A DNA stretch of 17,359 nucleotides from Rhodospirillaceae bacterium (lineage in GTDB: Bacteria; Pseudomonadota; Alphaproteobacteria; UBA7985). Below the pieces are notes generated by a model, which saw only the letters and a program-made list of their open reading frames with translations, made no database searches and was not told the DNA's origin. This document shows positions 7,211 to 15,888 of this stretch, piece by piece. Made by a program: the position numbers and the translations under genes. The stretch spans positions 1 to 17,359 of the forward strand of contig PAFB01000029.1 of assembly GCA_002700865.1 (NCBI GenBank). The letters are read 5' to 3'. Each line of letters starts with the position of its first letter. The first letter of the stretch is position 1.

Positions 7211-8328
7211 AGGAAGCTCTCTTGGCGCGGTCGCCGTCGGGTGACAGCGAGGAAGATGCCCATGGAAACCGCCAACGACAGCAGCGACGAACCGCCATAG
7301 CTCAAGAACGGCAAGGTCATGCCCTTGGTCGGGATCATGGCGAGGGTGGAGGCCATGTTGATCAGCGCCTGCAGCCCCAACTGGCACACGATCCCCAGCG
7401 CCACCAGCGAAGTAAACAGGCTGTCAAACCGCCCGGCCTGTCCAATGCCGCGCAGGACCAGCAGCGTGTAAACCAGCAAAACGCCGATACAGGCTATCAG
7501 ACCAAATTCTTCGCCAACGACGGAAAAAATGAAATCGTTGTGCACGTCTGGAATAGCGTCTTTGACTTTGCCCTCACCCGGCCCGACGCCCAGCCAGCCG
7601 CCATCGTTAAAGGCTTGAGCCGCCCGGTCGATCTGATAGCTGTCGCCGGCATCGGTATAGAAACCATCAATACGACTGCGCACGTGCGGCATAAAGCTGT
7701 AGGCGCCGTAGAGGCCCGCGGCGCCGGTACCGGCAAGGCCAAACATCCAGCTCAGGGGATAGCCCGCCAGAAACAGCTGAATACTCCAGACAGAGGCGAA
7801 AAGGATGGACTGGCCCAGGTCTTTTTGCAGCAGCAACAGTCCCACCATGCCCATCAGCATGAAGGCATTAACCGGCAGAGCCCACCGCTGTCCCATGCGC
7901 CGGTCCAGCGCAAACAGCCAGGCGGTGATAACAAAAAAGGCTGGTTTCATGAATTCAGAGGGTTGGATTTTCACGACGCCAAGGTCGATCCAGCGCTCGG
8001 CACCCTTTACTGCTTCGCCAATCTGCAGCGTCAGGACCATCCCTGCAAACCCGCCAATAACGCCCAGCAGACAAAGCCGCCAGATCCAAACAGGGCTAAA
8101 CAGGCTCAGGCCAAACAGCATGATCAGGGAAGGAACAAGGAAGATCAGGTGTCGCTTAACAAAGAAAAAAGCTTCCTGATCCAGGCGCTCGGCCATGGGA
8201 GGCGATGCGGAAAAAGACAGCAGGGCACCAAAGGCAAGAAGGATCAGCACAATGCCAATAGCCGTGCGATCGACTGTCCACCACCACCGTCCAACCAAAG
8301 ACGAATCAGCGCGGCTGACATGGTTCAT
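7207..8328 (-). CDS. ftsW: Septal peptidoglycan polymerase FtsW (SEDS glycosyltransferase)
   Basis: This multi-pass membrane enzyme polymerises lipid II into septal glycan strands together with FtsI. Starting at the ATG at 8328 the protein has 373 residues and roughly ten hydrophobic segments. SEDS-family motifs are KGAERWIDLGVVKIQPSEF (109-127), QKDLGQSILF (168-177), the periplasmic loop PDVHNDFIFSVVGEEFG (260-276) with the conserved Asp265, and PTKGMTLPFLSYGGSS (333-348). The frame extends 28 codons further upstream into murD, but that part is not FtsW-like. The chosen ATG has GGGA eight bases upstream and lies 11 nt after the murD stop. The downstream end overlaps murG by four bases. RodA is the main alternative, but the dcw context and loop sequences favour FtsW. 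Confidence 0.95.
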   Translation of the reverse strand: MNHVSRADSSLVGRWWWTVDRTAIGIVLILLAFGALLSFSASPPMAERLDQEAFFFVKRHLIFLVPSLIMLFGLSLFSPVWIWRLCLLGVIGGFAGMVLTLQIGEAVKGAERWIDLGVVKIQPSEFMKPAFFVITAWLFALDRRMGQRWALPVNAFMLMGMVGLLLLQKDLGQSILFASVWSIQLFLAGYPLSWMFGLAGTGAAGLYGAYSFMPHVRSRIDGFYTDAGDSYQIDRAAQAFNDGGWLGVGPGEGKVKDAIPDVHNDFIFSVVGEEFGLIACIGVLLVYTLLVLRGIGQAGRFDSLFTSLVALGIVCQLGLQALINMASTLAMIPTKGMTLPFLSYGGSSLLSLAVSMGIFLAVTRRRPRQESFL

Positions 8329-8339
8329 GTCAAAATTCC

Positions 8340-9701
8340 CTAGTTCAAATAGGCGTCCGCCAGAGCTCGAAAAGCATCGCCCCGGACTTCGAAAGATGTG
8401 AATTGATCCCACGAAGCGGCAGCGGGGGCCAGTAAAATCGTCGCAGAATCTATCGATTCGCCCTCTGCTGTTGCCAAAGCGGCCTCAAAAGCCTGCTCAA
8501 GCGTGGCAAAGGACTGAGTTGGAAAGGGTTTTCCGGCGAGTTGGGTCTGAAAATCAGCCGCGCACTGGCCATAAACGAAAGCGCCTTTGACGGTGCTGAG
8601 GTCGTGCATAACCGCTTGCAATCCCCCGTCCTTGGCCTGCCCGCCGGCCAACCAGAAAATGTTGCTGTAGGCGCGCAGGGCTACGGCGGCGGCATCTGCG
8701 TTGGTGGCTTTGCTGTCGTTCACGAAGCTCACCCCGTTTTTGCTGCCAATCAGCTCCTGCCTGTGTGCGAGGCCGGGAAAGGAAGTGATGCCGGCGGCAA
8801 TCTGGTCTGCCGACAAACCGGCATGCCAGGCCAGTCCCGCGGCAACGGCTGCATTTTGCCGGTTGTGCGCGCCCGGCAAACGCGGAACCCTGCGCAAGTC
8901 CAAAACGTGCTGCCCGTTCAGGCGCAAATCCCCACCATAGGCCGATATGCCAAACTCCAGCGGTCGTGCTGCGGTTACAGGCAGAACCGTTGCCCGGCTG
9001 TGGTGGCCCAGCGCAGCAGAGATGGTTTTGCCATGCTCATCGTCCATACCCACCAAGGCCAGATTGCCGATCCCTTGCCGCGCGAAAATCCGCAATTTCG
9101 CGTCGATATAGCCCGAAAGGCCGCCATGGCGGTCGAGGTGGTCCGGGGTGATGTTGAGCAAAGCGGCAGCAGCGAATTCGGTGCTGCGGCACAGATCGAG
9201 CTGGTAGCTTGATACCTCCAGCACAAAAGGCGCGCCAACGGGCGGCGGGTCCAGCGCGAGGACCGCGTCACCAATGTTACCGCCGATGGCGGCTGGAATG
9301 CCTGCGTGGTGCAGCACGTGGCCTAACAGCGCTGTGGTCGTTGATTTGCCGTTGGTGCCGGTAATGCCGATAAATGGGTGTTCTGACCGCTTTTCCCGCC
9401 AAAGCAGCTCGATATCACCAATAACCGGCACGCCTGCGGCCCGCGCCAGCAGCACGGCGTTGTGGGGCCGTGGGTGGGTCAGGGGGATGCCCGGGGACAT
9501 GACCAAGGCGGCGTGCCCGTCAAAGCCCTGTTCCGGGAAATTCACGCGCTGAGCACCGTCGGGGGTTGGGTTATCCGGGTTGTCGTCCCAAACGTCCACT
9601 TGCGCCCCACCAGCCAGCGCCGCCAGTGCGGTTGCCTGACCGGTTCGGGACAGGCCAAGAACCGCAATCTTTTGGCCGTTGAGGTGCGTAAGCGGGATCA
9701 T
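8340..9701 (-). CDS. murD: UDP-N-acetylmuramoyl-L-alanine--D-glutamate ligase (MurD)
   Basis: This cytoplasmic Mur ligase adds D-glutamate to UDP-MurNAc-L-alanine using ATP. It has 453 residues. The N-terminal domain shows VLGLSRTGQAT (14-24) and SPGIPLTHP (69-77). The central domain has the P-loop GITGTNGKSTTT (112-123), LEVSSYQLD (161-169), NITPDHLDRHG (183-193) and Lys202, at the position of the carbamylated lysine. The C-terminal domain contains VNDSKATNADAAAVAL. All are family-typical. The ATG at 9701 has AAGG about 10 bases upstream and follows mraY after a 46-nt gap, the longest gap within the rsmH-ftsQ run. That gap contains a short GCACG tandem but nothing I can assign a function. 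Confidence 0.97.
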   Translation of the reverse strand: MIPLTHLNGQKIAVLGLSRTGQATALAALAGGAQVDVWDDNPDNPTPDGAQRVNFPEQGFDGHAALVMSPGIPLTHPRPHNAVLLARAAGVPVIGDIELLWREKRSEHPFIGITGTNGKSTTTALLGHVLHHAGIPAAIGGNIGDAVLALDPPPVGAPFVLEVSSYQLDLCRSTEFAAAALLNITPDHLDRHGGLSGYIDAKLRIFARQGIGNLALVGMDDEHGKTISAALGHHSRATVLPVTAARPLEFGISAYGGDLRLNGQHVLDLRRVPRLPGAHNRQNAAVAAGLAWHAGLSADQIAAGITSFPGLAHRQELIGSKNGVSFVNDSKATNADAAAVALRAYSNIFWLAGGQAKDGGLQAVMHDLSTVKGAFVYGQCAADFQTQLAGKPFPTQSFATLEQAFEAALATAEGESIDSATILLAPAAASWDQFTSFEVRGDAFRALADAYLN

Positions 9702-9747
9702 GGCGTGAGCCTTGTCTTTCCGTTCAGTGCCGTGCCGTGCTGGAGGA

Positions 9748-10836
9748 TTAGCGGATCTTGAGGGTTGCCAGGCCGATCAAGGCCAGGATCACCGCGACAA
9801 TCCAAAATCGGATGACCACGGTAGGCTCTGACCAGCCCATCTTTTCAAAGTGATGGTGGATCGGTGCCATCCGAAAGACCCGGCGGCCTGTAAGCTTATA
9901 CGACCCAACCTGAATGATCACTGACAGGGCTTCCATAACAAACAAACCACCGATAATCGCTAAGACCAGTTCATGCTTGGTGATCACGGCAATGGTGCCG
10001 ATTGCGCCGCCAGCCGCCAGAGAACCGGTGTCGCCCATAAAGACTTGCGCCGGCGGCGCGTTGAACCACAAAAACCCCAAGCCAGCACCCACCAGCGCAG
10101 CGCAAAGCACGGCCAGTTCGGACGTGCCCGGGATCAAATTCAGCGCCAGATCAGCCGACCAGTCCGGGCGCCCCACGACGTAGGCAATAATGCCAAACGA
10201 TCCGCCTGCAATCATGATTGGCACAATGGCGAGGCCGTCGAGGCCATCGGTCAGATTTACCGCGTTGGAACTGCCAACCATGACGAACAACCCAAACAGG
10301 ATCATCAGCATCCCGAGCGGCAGGTACCAATCCTTGAACACCGGGAACAGCAGCTTGCCCGCGAGGTCTTCGGGCGAAACAAAGTAGATCATGGCACAGG
10401 CGATCAGGCCGATGGTGACCTGCCCGAAAATCTTGAAACGCCCGGCAATGCCGTCGGGGCTTTGCTTGGAGACTTTGATATAATCGTCAATAAAGCCCAG
10501 CAAGCCATAGCCGCTGGTCACAAACAGCACGATCCAGATATAGGGGTTCGACAAGTCGGCCCAGATGACTGTCGAGGCCAGCATGGAAAACAGGATCATC
10601 GCCCCGCCCATGGTCGGCGTGCCTTTCTTGGTCAGCAAGTGGCTTTCCGGACCATCAGAGCGAATAGGTTGCCCTTTCTTTTGCACAGACCGGAGCCATG
10701 AGATGATGGGCGGTCCGATGAAGAAGCAAATGATCATAGCCGTGAACACGGCCAAGCCGCCCCGCGTTGAGGTGTAGCTGAGCAAGTTTGCGATGGTGTA
10801 ATCATCGGCGTATGGGCCGAGTAGAAGAGGCAACAT
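9748..10836 (-). CDS. mraY: Phospho-MurNAc-pentapeptide translocase (MraY)
   Basis: This integral membrane enzyme transfers phospho-MurNAc-pentapeptide from UDP to undecaprenyl phosphate, making lipid I. It has 362 residues, close to the E. coli length, with about ten hydrophobic segments. Active-site signatures are KKGTPTMGG (70-78), the Asp pair in GFIDDYIKV (114-122), NAVNLTDGLDGLA (191-203), MGDTGSLA (267-274) and the histidine cluster in MAPIHHHFEKMGWSE (323-337). The ATG at 10836 is 27 nt after the murF stop and has no recognisable Shine-Dalgarno sequence. A six-codon ORF whose ATG overlaps the murF stop ends 10 nt before this start, which might deliver ribosomes by re-initiation (inference). 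Confidence 0.97.
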   Translation of the reverse strand: MLPLLLGPYADDYTIANLLSYTSTRGGLAVFTAMIICFFIGPPIISWLRSVQKKGQPIRSDGPESHLLTKKGTPTMGGAMILFSMLASTVIWADLSNPYIWIVLFVTSGYGLLGFIDDYIKVSKQSPDGIAGRFKIFGQVTIGLIACAMIYFVSPEDLAGKLLFPVFKDWYLPLGMLMILFGLFVMVGSSNAVNLTDGLDGLAIVPIMIAGGSFGIIAYVVGRPDWSADLALNLIPGTSELAVLCAALVGAGLGFLWFNAPPAQVFMGDTGSLAAGGAIGTIAVITKHELVLAIIGGLFVMEALSVIIQVGSYKLTGRRVFRMAPIHHHFEKMGWSEPTVVIRFWIVAVILALIGLATLKIR

Positions 10837-10863
10837 AAGAGCTTTTTTACCGACTAAAAGAAA

Positions 10864-12213
10864 TCATGGGAGCAGCTTATCGACAATCATATGGATCTTT
10901 GACCCCAGCGAACCTTTGATCAACCATATGTCACCGTCTTGGACAGACTGTGCAAGTTTTGTGTAGAGCGCTTCGGGATCAGGCGCAGACTCGCCCCTTT
11001 GTGTGGGATTTACCTGCGAAAGCGTCGCTTCACCGTAGGTGCCACTGACATGAACGCGATCAACCGAAGAATTCGCTATGAAACGCCCGATTTGCGCGTG
11101 TTCCTCTTCCTGCTGATCCAACTCAAGCATGTCCCCAAGCACGGCAACTCTTCGACCTTGGGTAGGCGCTGTCGCCAGTAAGGTCAGAGCAGCTTCCACG
11201 GCAGCGGGGGACGCATTGTAGGATTCGTCGATCAGAACCGCCGTGCCTCCGCCTGAAGCGGGAATCCGAAACAGCTTGCCGCGCCCCTTGAGTGGTTCCA
11301 CGGTCGCCATACCTGCGAGGAAGCGTTGCGCGTCCAGATCCTTTGGCAGGCACGCCAAAAGCCCGGCAATCGAGCCGCCCCACTGTTGCCCTGACAGAGC
11401 GAGTTGCGCGGCCTGTCCGTTGACGCGGTACCGGGCGTTTGTTCCTTCCAACTGGTCAAAAACCACGGCAAATTCGGCTTCCTCAGCATAGCCAAACCGC
11501 CTGACGTCCGCCTGTCCGGCGAGGCTCGCCAACAAGCCACAAAACGGATTATCGGCAGGCACAGCGGCGATGCCGGCGGGGGGCAGGCCTTCGAAGATTT
11601 CGGCTTTCGCACGGGCGATTTCCTCCGTGTTGGCGAAAAAAGCGCTGTGTGCGGCGGATATCCAAGTGATCAGTGCCGCGTCGGGGCGGACCTGCCGGGT
11701 CAAATCACGGATTTCTCCGGGTGCGCTCATGCCCATTTCAATAACGGCAAATTCCGTATCGCGCGGCATGCGAGCGAGGGTGAGCGGCACGCCAAAATGG
11801 TTGTTCAGGTTGCCCTGTGTCGCATGCGTTCGGCCCAGTTGGGCGAACCCTGCGGCGGCGAGCTCCTTGGTGCCAGTTTTGCCGACCGAGCCCGTTATGC
11901 CGAGCACAAACCCCGTCATTTCAGCACGGCGGGCCATGCCGAGTGCTTCCATGGCCCGATGCGTATCGGATACCACCACTTGCACGGCTTCAACCGGTAA
12001 AGCGCGGTTAACCAGCAAAACGCTGGCACCGCTTTTGACAGCGTTTTCGGCGTAATCGTGAGCGTCGTGGTTGGGGCCTTGAAGGGCGATGAACAGGTCG
12101 CCTTTGGCAAGGGTGCGCGTGTCGATCGAAACGCCGTCAACCGGGGTGTGCGCTGAACCGATCAGGGTTCCATCGGTTGCTGCCGCAATGCTTCCGGCGG
12201 TCCAAAGGCTCAC
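10864..12213 (-). CDS. murF: UDP-MurNAc-tripeptide--D-alanyl-D-alanine ligase (MurF)
   Basis: This Mur ligase adds the D-Ala-D-Ala made by Ddl, completing the UDP-MurNAc-pentapeptide. From a GTG at 12213 it has 449 residues beginning MSLWTAGSIAAATDG, which fits MurF N-termini. The P-loop reads GSVGKTGTKE (108-117). Also present are ATQGNLNNHFGVPLTLARMP (131-150), VIEMGMSAPGEI, the C-terminal IDESYNASPAAV and GDMLEL, and a final KGSLGSK. The GTG overlaps the murE stop as GTGA and has GGGGAG five bases upstream, so I prefer it to the in-frame TTG at 12228. The 27-nt spacer to mraY follows the stop. Confidence 0.96.
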   Translation of the reverse strand: MSLWTAGSIAAATDGTLIGSAHTPVDGVSIDTRTLAKGDLFIALQGPNHDAHDYAENAVKSGASVLLVNRALPVEAVQVVVSDTHRAMEALGMARRAEMTGFVLGITGSVGKTGTKELAAAGFAQLGRTHATQGNLNNHFGVPLTLARMPRDTEFAVIEMGMSAPGEIRDLTRQVRPDAALITWISAAHSAFFANTEEIARAKAEIFEGLPPAGIAAVPADNPFCGLLASLAGQADVRRFGYAEEAEFAVVFDQLEGTNARYRVNGQAAQLALSGQQWGGSIAGLLACLPKDLDAQRFLAGMATVEPLKGRGKLFRIPASGGGTAVLIDESYNASPAAVEAALTLLATAPTQGRRVAVLGDMLELDQQEEEHAQIGRFIANSSVDRVHVSGTYGEATLSQVNPTQRGESAPDPEALYTKLAQSVQDGDIWLIKGSLGSKIHMIVDKLLP

Positions 12214-13691
12214 ACTGACACTCCCCAAAGTTGCTCCGCAGCGCGACGGGTTTCGGCTGCATCGTCAAACGGTAGGGTGGTATCGCCAATAATCTGGCCG
12301 GTTTCGTGACCTTTGCCTGCAATGATAAAGAGATCATCGGGCTGCATGGCCTTCAAACCCGCTTCAATCGCAGCTCTTCGGTCGCCAATGTCGAGGACGT
12401 CAGGTACGGCTTGCCGGACGGCGGAGCGGATAAGCGCGGGGTCTTCGCTGCGTGGATTATCGTCTGTAACGATGGCCAAATCAGCAAAATCCGCGGCAGC
12501 TTGCCCCATCAGAGCCCGTTTCCCGGCATCCCGATCACCCCCGGCACCAAAGGCAACGATCAGTCGCCCCGGGCAGTGCGGACGCGCTGCTTGCAAAACT
12601 GTCGCCAGTGCGTCGGGCGTGTGCGCATAGTCGACCAGAACGCGTCCGTGCGGGGCTTCAGGGTGGCTGACAACAGGCATCATTCGGCCTGGAACGCCAA
12701 GGTGGTCTCCCGGAATCTCAGCCAGACGCGCCGCCATATTCTCCAACCCACTGGCGCAGGCTAAACCCAGTGCCACGGCGATGTTTTCGGCTTGAAAGGT
12801 GCCAAAGAGCGGGAGTGACAGGTCGTGGGTGACACCGTTGAGCCGAAAGCTGAAGTCGAGGCCAGACAGACGCGGCGTGGCCTGATAGCCCAAGTCGGCT
12901 GTTGGGCTGTCAAGAGCGCCCAGCCGAAGACAGGGCTTTCCCAGTGCCATCAACTCGTCCGCCTGAGATGCGCGCTCGTCGATGACGATAGTGCCATTCG
13001 GCTTCAGCCGTTCGGTAAACAGTCGCCGTTTTGCCTGCCAATAGGCGCGCATGTCAGTGTGGTAATCGAGATGATCCCGGCTGAGATTGGTGAAGGCAGC
13101 GGCGTCAAAGAGCAGGCCATCGAGGCGCCCTTGGTCAAGGCCGTGGGACGAGGCTTCGATTATCGCCAGCTCCCGCCCACTGGCCGCCGCCTTTGCTAAC
13201 CCCTGAGCCAGGGCAATCTGGTCCGGGCTGGTCAAATACGGCATGGCAAACAGGCCTTCAGGCATCATCCCCAAGGTGCCAACGGATACCGCACGATCGC
13301 TGCCATAGAGCAATCGGACAAAGTGGGCGACGGAGGTCTTGCCATTGGTGCCGGTCACGCCCTGCATGGTCTGCGGCAGGGGGCCATAGAAGCGTGCGGC
13401 AATCAGAGCCAAAGCGCGGGCGGTGTTCTCAACCTGCAAAACCGTCGCAGAACCAACGTCCTCAGGTGGCCGCTGAACCAGCAAGACCCGCGCCTGAGCA
13501 GCTTGTGCGGCAGGGAGGAAATCGTGGCCATCAACCTGACTGCCCGAGAGCGCTGCGAACAGACTGCCGGGCCTTACCCGGCGACTGTCAAAGGCCAAAG
13601 CTTCGACGTCTGTATCTGTCGGACCGGAAACAGCAACTTCAATGCCTGCCTCCTTAAGCCACTCAATCAGCGTTGAAACCGGAAATGTCAT
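12210..13691 (-). CDS. murE: UDP-MurNAc-L-Ala-D-Glu--meso-diaminopimelate ligase (MurE)
   Basis: This cytoplasmic Mur ligase adds the third stem residue. It has 493 residues. The N-terminal domain contains AFDSRRVRPGSLFAAL (33-48). The central domain has the P-loop GVTGTNGKTS (111-120), the SSHGLDQGRL region (181-190), TNLSRDHLDYH (201-211) and Lys221, at the position of the carbamylated lysine. The C-terminal domain shows DYAHTPDAL (354-362), FGAGGDRDAGKR (381-392) and DDNPRSEDP (410-418). The DNPR motif (411-414) is the established signature for meso-diaminopimelate rather than lysine, so this residue is predicted in the stem peptide. The start is 14 nt after the ftsI stop; the stop overlaps the murF GTG by four bases. 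Confidence 0.97.
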   Translation of the reverse strand: MTFPVSTLIEWLKEAGIEVAVSGPTDTDVEALAFDSRRVRPGSLFAALSGSQVDGHDFLPAAQAAQARVLLVQRPPEDVGSATVLQVENTARALALIAARFYGPLPQTMQGVTGTNGKTSVAHFVRLLYGSDRAVSVGTLGMMPEGLFAMPYLTSPDQIALAQGLAKAAASGRELAIIEASSHGLDQGRLDGLLFDAAAFTNLSRDHLDYHTDMRAYWQAKRRLFTERLKPNGTIVIDERASQADELMALGKPCLRLGALDSPTADLGYQATPRLSGLDFSFRLNGVTHDLSLPLFGTFQAENIAVALGLACASGLENMAARLAEIPGDHLGVPGRMMPVVSHPEAPHGRVLVDYAHTPDALATVLQAARPHCPGRLIVAFGAGGDRDAGKRALMGQAAADFADLAIVTDDNPRSEDPALIRSAVRQAVPDVLDIGDRRAAIEAGLKAMQPDDLFIIAGKGHETGQIIGDTTLPFDDAAETRRAAEQLWGVSV

Positions 13692-13705
13692 GCGTCAACG
13701 GCGAC

Positions 13706-15424
13706 CTAGTCGCTCTCCTGTGGGTCTGGCAGTGCCTTTTGCAGACCCAGCATTGGGGCCGTTCGCTCAACAATTCTTTTGAAAGCAGGCGCAGCGACCC
13801 AACCGCCTGTTGCGTACCCAGCTGTGCCGTCTTGGGGCAAGGGTTCGTCGACCATTACCAGAAGGACGTATTGCGGGTCGTCGATAGGGAAGGCACCGAG
13901 GAAACTGGCGATCCGGGCATCTTCGTTGTACGACCCGCTGGAGGGTTTATCTGCAGTCCCAGTCTTGCCGCCCACGCGGTACCCTTCTGCACCGGCTTTG
14001 CCGCCCGTTCCTTCCCGAACCACGTAGTCAAGCACTTCACGCACCTGCTGCGAGGTTCGCGTTGAAATCACCCGGGTCCCGTCCAGCAGTGGCGCGGAAG
14101 GATCGCGCTTGATCAGCGTGGCAGGTCGGTAGATCCCACCATTGACCATGGCGGCAAAAGCATTGACGACCTGTAAGGGCGAAGTTGCAAGGCCATGTCC
14201 ATAGCTGATGGTTACGGTTTGGATCTTTTTCCACGTGCCGGGGTAGCGCGGTACCGACACTTCCTGAACCTCGATTTCCGCCGAAGAAAGCAGGCCCAGA
14301 CTGCCCAAAAAGCGTTTCTGTGCGCGGTTGCCAACCCGAAGCGCCATTCGACCACTGCCGATGTTTGAGGACTTCGAGATGATGGTCTTGATGTCCATTT
14401 TTCCGAAGTGAGGGTGAAAATCGTTGATCTCGTGCCACCCGATTTTCATGGGGCCCGTGACGTCGATTTCTTCATCTAACCGAACAGCCCCGGATTCCAG
14501 CGCTGCTGCAAGTGTGAACACCTTAAAGACCGACCCAAGTTCGTAGATTTCGTAGCTCGCCCGGTTGCGCAGTTGGGCTTGAGATTGGCTGGCTGGGTTG
14601 TAGGGGTCGTAGTCGGGCAAGGACACCATCGAAAGCACTTCAGATGTATGCGCGTCGAGCAAGATTGCGGCGCCTGCGGGGGCTTCAAAGTGTTCGATTG
14701 CCGCGGCGAGTTCTTCGGCGACGACGTGCTGAATGCCAACATCAATCGACAGCTGCAGCGGCGCGACCCCCTGCTGCAGCGACTTGTCGAAATAAGCCTC
14801 AACCCCAGCTAAACCGGCGGTATCAATGTCATTGAAGCCAACCACATGGGCAGTCAAATTGCCCTTTGGGTAGACGCGGTGTTGCTCCGAGAGAAAATCC
14901 AAACCCGGCTCGCCAAGGTTCCACACGGCCTGTTCCTGCTGTGGGGTCAGGCCACGGCGGACGTAGACAAAACTCCGATCCCGGTCGCTCAACCGCTGGC
15001 GCAGTTCTTCGATATCCATATCAGGGAAGATTTGAGCCAGACCGTTTAGCGTGCCGTCGAGATCCTGAATTTTGGACGGGTTGGCGTAAGCTGCTGCGCG
15101 GTAGACGTTGTCGGCGAGGATGCGGCCGTTGCGATCCTCGATGCGGCTGCGGCGGTGCTCGTCGGCTGGTCCGCCGAGTGTGTACTCGATGACCTTAAGC
15201 GGACCGCGCGCCTCGGCGATGACAGCCAGATAGACGATCTTGGCCCCAATGCCGGCAAACAGCCCAAGAAACACTAACCCCAGGAGCCAAAGCCGAAACG
15301 CGGAAATCGCACGCCCGCGCCCCGCGGCTAAAGCCGCAGATGCGCCCAAGCCAGCCTGCTCCGTCGACTGACCCAGATTGGCGTCGAGAACGTGGCTCGA
15401 TGTGGATGGCGTGTAGGCCGTCAT
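13706..15424 (-). CDS. ftsI: Septal peptidoglycan transpeptidase FtsI (class B PBP, PBP3-like)
   Basis: This penicillin-binding protein crosslinks the septal glycan made by FtsW. It has 572 residues: a short cytoplasmic tail (about 1-42), one membrane anchor (about 43-69), a PBP dimer or pedestal domain beginning around RSRIEDRNGRILA (92-104), and a transpeptidase domain from about 225. The three catalytic motifs are complete: SVFK (298-301, nucleophile Ser298), SSN (352-354) and KTG (487-489). There is no PASTA domain. The ATG at 15424 is 8 nt after the ftsL stop, with GGAG near the end of ftsL. Position between ftsL and murE is the standard dcw arrangement and separates it from elongation-type PBP2. 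Confidence 0.96.
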   Translation of the reverse strand: MTAYTPSTSSHVLDANLGQSTEQAGLGASAALAAGRGRAISAFRLWLLGLVFLGLFAGIGAKIVYLAVIAEARGPLKVIEYTLGGPADEHRRSRIEDRNGRILADNVYRAAAYANPSKIQDLDGTLNGLAQIFPDMDIEELRQRLSDRDRSFVYVRRGLTPQQEQAVWNLGEPGLDFLSEQHRVYPKGNLTAHVVGFNDIDTAGLAGVEAYFDKSLQQGVAPLQLSIDVGIQHVVAEELAAAIEHFEAPAGAAILLDAHTSEVLSMVSLPDYDPYNPASQSQAQLRNRASYEIYELGSVFKVFTLAAALESGAVRLDEEIDVTGPMKIGWHEINDFHPHFGKMDIKTIISKSSNIGSGRMALRVGNRAQKRFLGSLGLLSSAEIEVQEVSVPRYPGTWKKIQTVTISYGHGLATSPLQVVNAFAAMVNGGIYRPATLIKRDPSAPLLDGTRVISTRTSQQVREVLDYVVREGTGGKAGAEGYRVGGKTGTADKPSSGSYNEDARIASFLGAFPIDDPQYVLLVMVDEPLPQDGTAGYATGGWVAAPAFKRIVERTAPMLGLQKALPDPQESD

Positions 15425-15432
15425 TCAGGGGG

Positions 15433-15888
15433 CTACTCCAGAGAAAAGGTTTTGGACTGCTGGGCGATGACCGCCTTCAGCAAATCAGGGGCGTGGATGG
15501 GGCGGAGTGAGCCGATGGCGCGCTGGCTCTCGTCGCCGGACAAGGCCTCGGCTGTAAAGGTCTGTTCGGGTTCTTCGATGGTCAGATAGGCGACAGGGCG
15601 CAGATTCTCGGGCCGGACGGGGATTTGATCCGCAGGGGCAATGGCACCGGCTTCACCGTCTTTGAACCCCGGTAAGAAGTCTTGGCTCAGTTTGGTCAGG
15701 CGCAGCGGTTGGTTGAGTTGCTCCCACTCAAGCTCCAGCTTGCGCACCCGCTCTTTGGTCTCTTCAATTTGTCGAATGGTGGCATCGCGGCGCTCACCAA
15801 CCTGCTGCACCGTGTATTTCACCTGAAACAGCGCGATGATCAGCGCCATAAAGAACGCCAGCCAAAGGATATAGGAAACGCGGATCAC
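15433..15888 (-). CDS. ftsL: Cell division protein FtsL
   Basis: This small bitopic membrane protein, as part of the FtsQLB-type complex, activates FtsW-FtsI. I place the start at a GTG (15888) that overlaps the rsmH stop as GTGA, giving 151 residues beginning MIRVSYILWLAFF. The frame is open for another 38 codons upstream, but these lie inside rsmH and are Cys- and Arg-rich, unlike FtsL. The transmembrane segment (about 5-22) is followed by a charged coiled coil (about 25-60: VGERRDATIRQIEETKERVR) and the EWEQLNQPLRLTKLSQD segment (54-70), which resembles the conserved FtsL end of coil. The C-terminal tail is longer than in E. coli FtsL (121 residues). The call rests on topology, motif and position between rsmH and ftsI; sequence conservation in this family is low. 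Confidence 0.9.
   Translation of the reverse strand: MIRVSYILWLAFFMALIIALFQVKYTVQQVGERRDATIRQIEETKERVRKLELEWEQLNQPLRLTKLSQDFLPGFKDGEAGAIAPADQIPVRPENLRPVAYLTIEEPEQTFTAEALSGDESQRAIGSLRPIHAPDLLKAVIAQQSKTFSLE

Noticed and set aside
7211..7387. A 59-codon N-terminal extension of MurG.
   Set aside because: It is the alternate frame of ftsW. The MurG glycine loop requires the start at 7210, which also gives a neat ATGA overlap.
7222..8343. A 373-codon open frame on the plus strand, antisense to ftsW.
   Set aside because: Its composition (very rich in Gln, His, Ala and Lys) and lack of any family motif mark it as the complement of the GC-rich, codon-biased ftsW. The SEDS motifs on the other strand are unambiguous.
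8329..8412. A 28-codon N-terminal extension of FtsW.
   Set aside because: It lies within the 3' end of murD, has no FtsW-like features, and the downstream ATG at 8328 has a good ribosome site.
9723..9740. A short GCACG tandem in the mraY-murD gap.
   Set aside because: Only about three copies of a five-base unit; too short to be meaningful without comparison.
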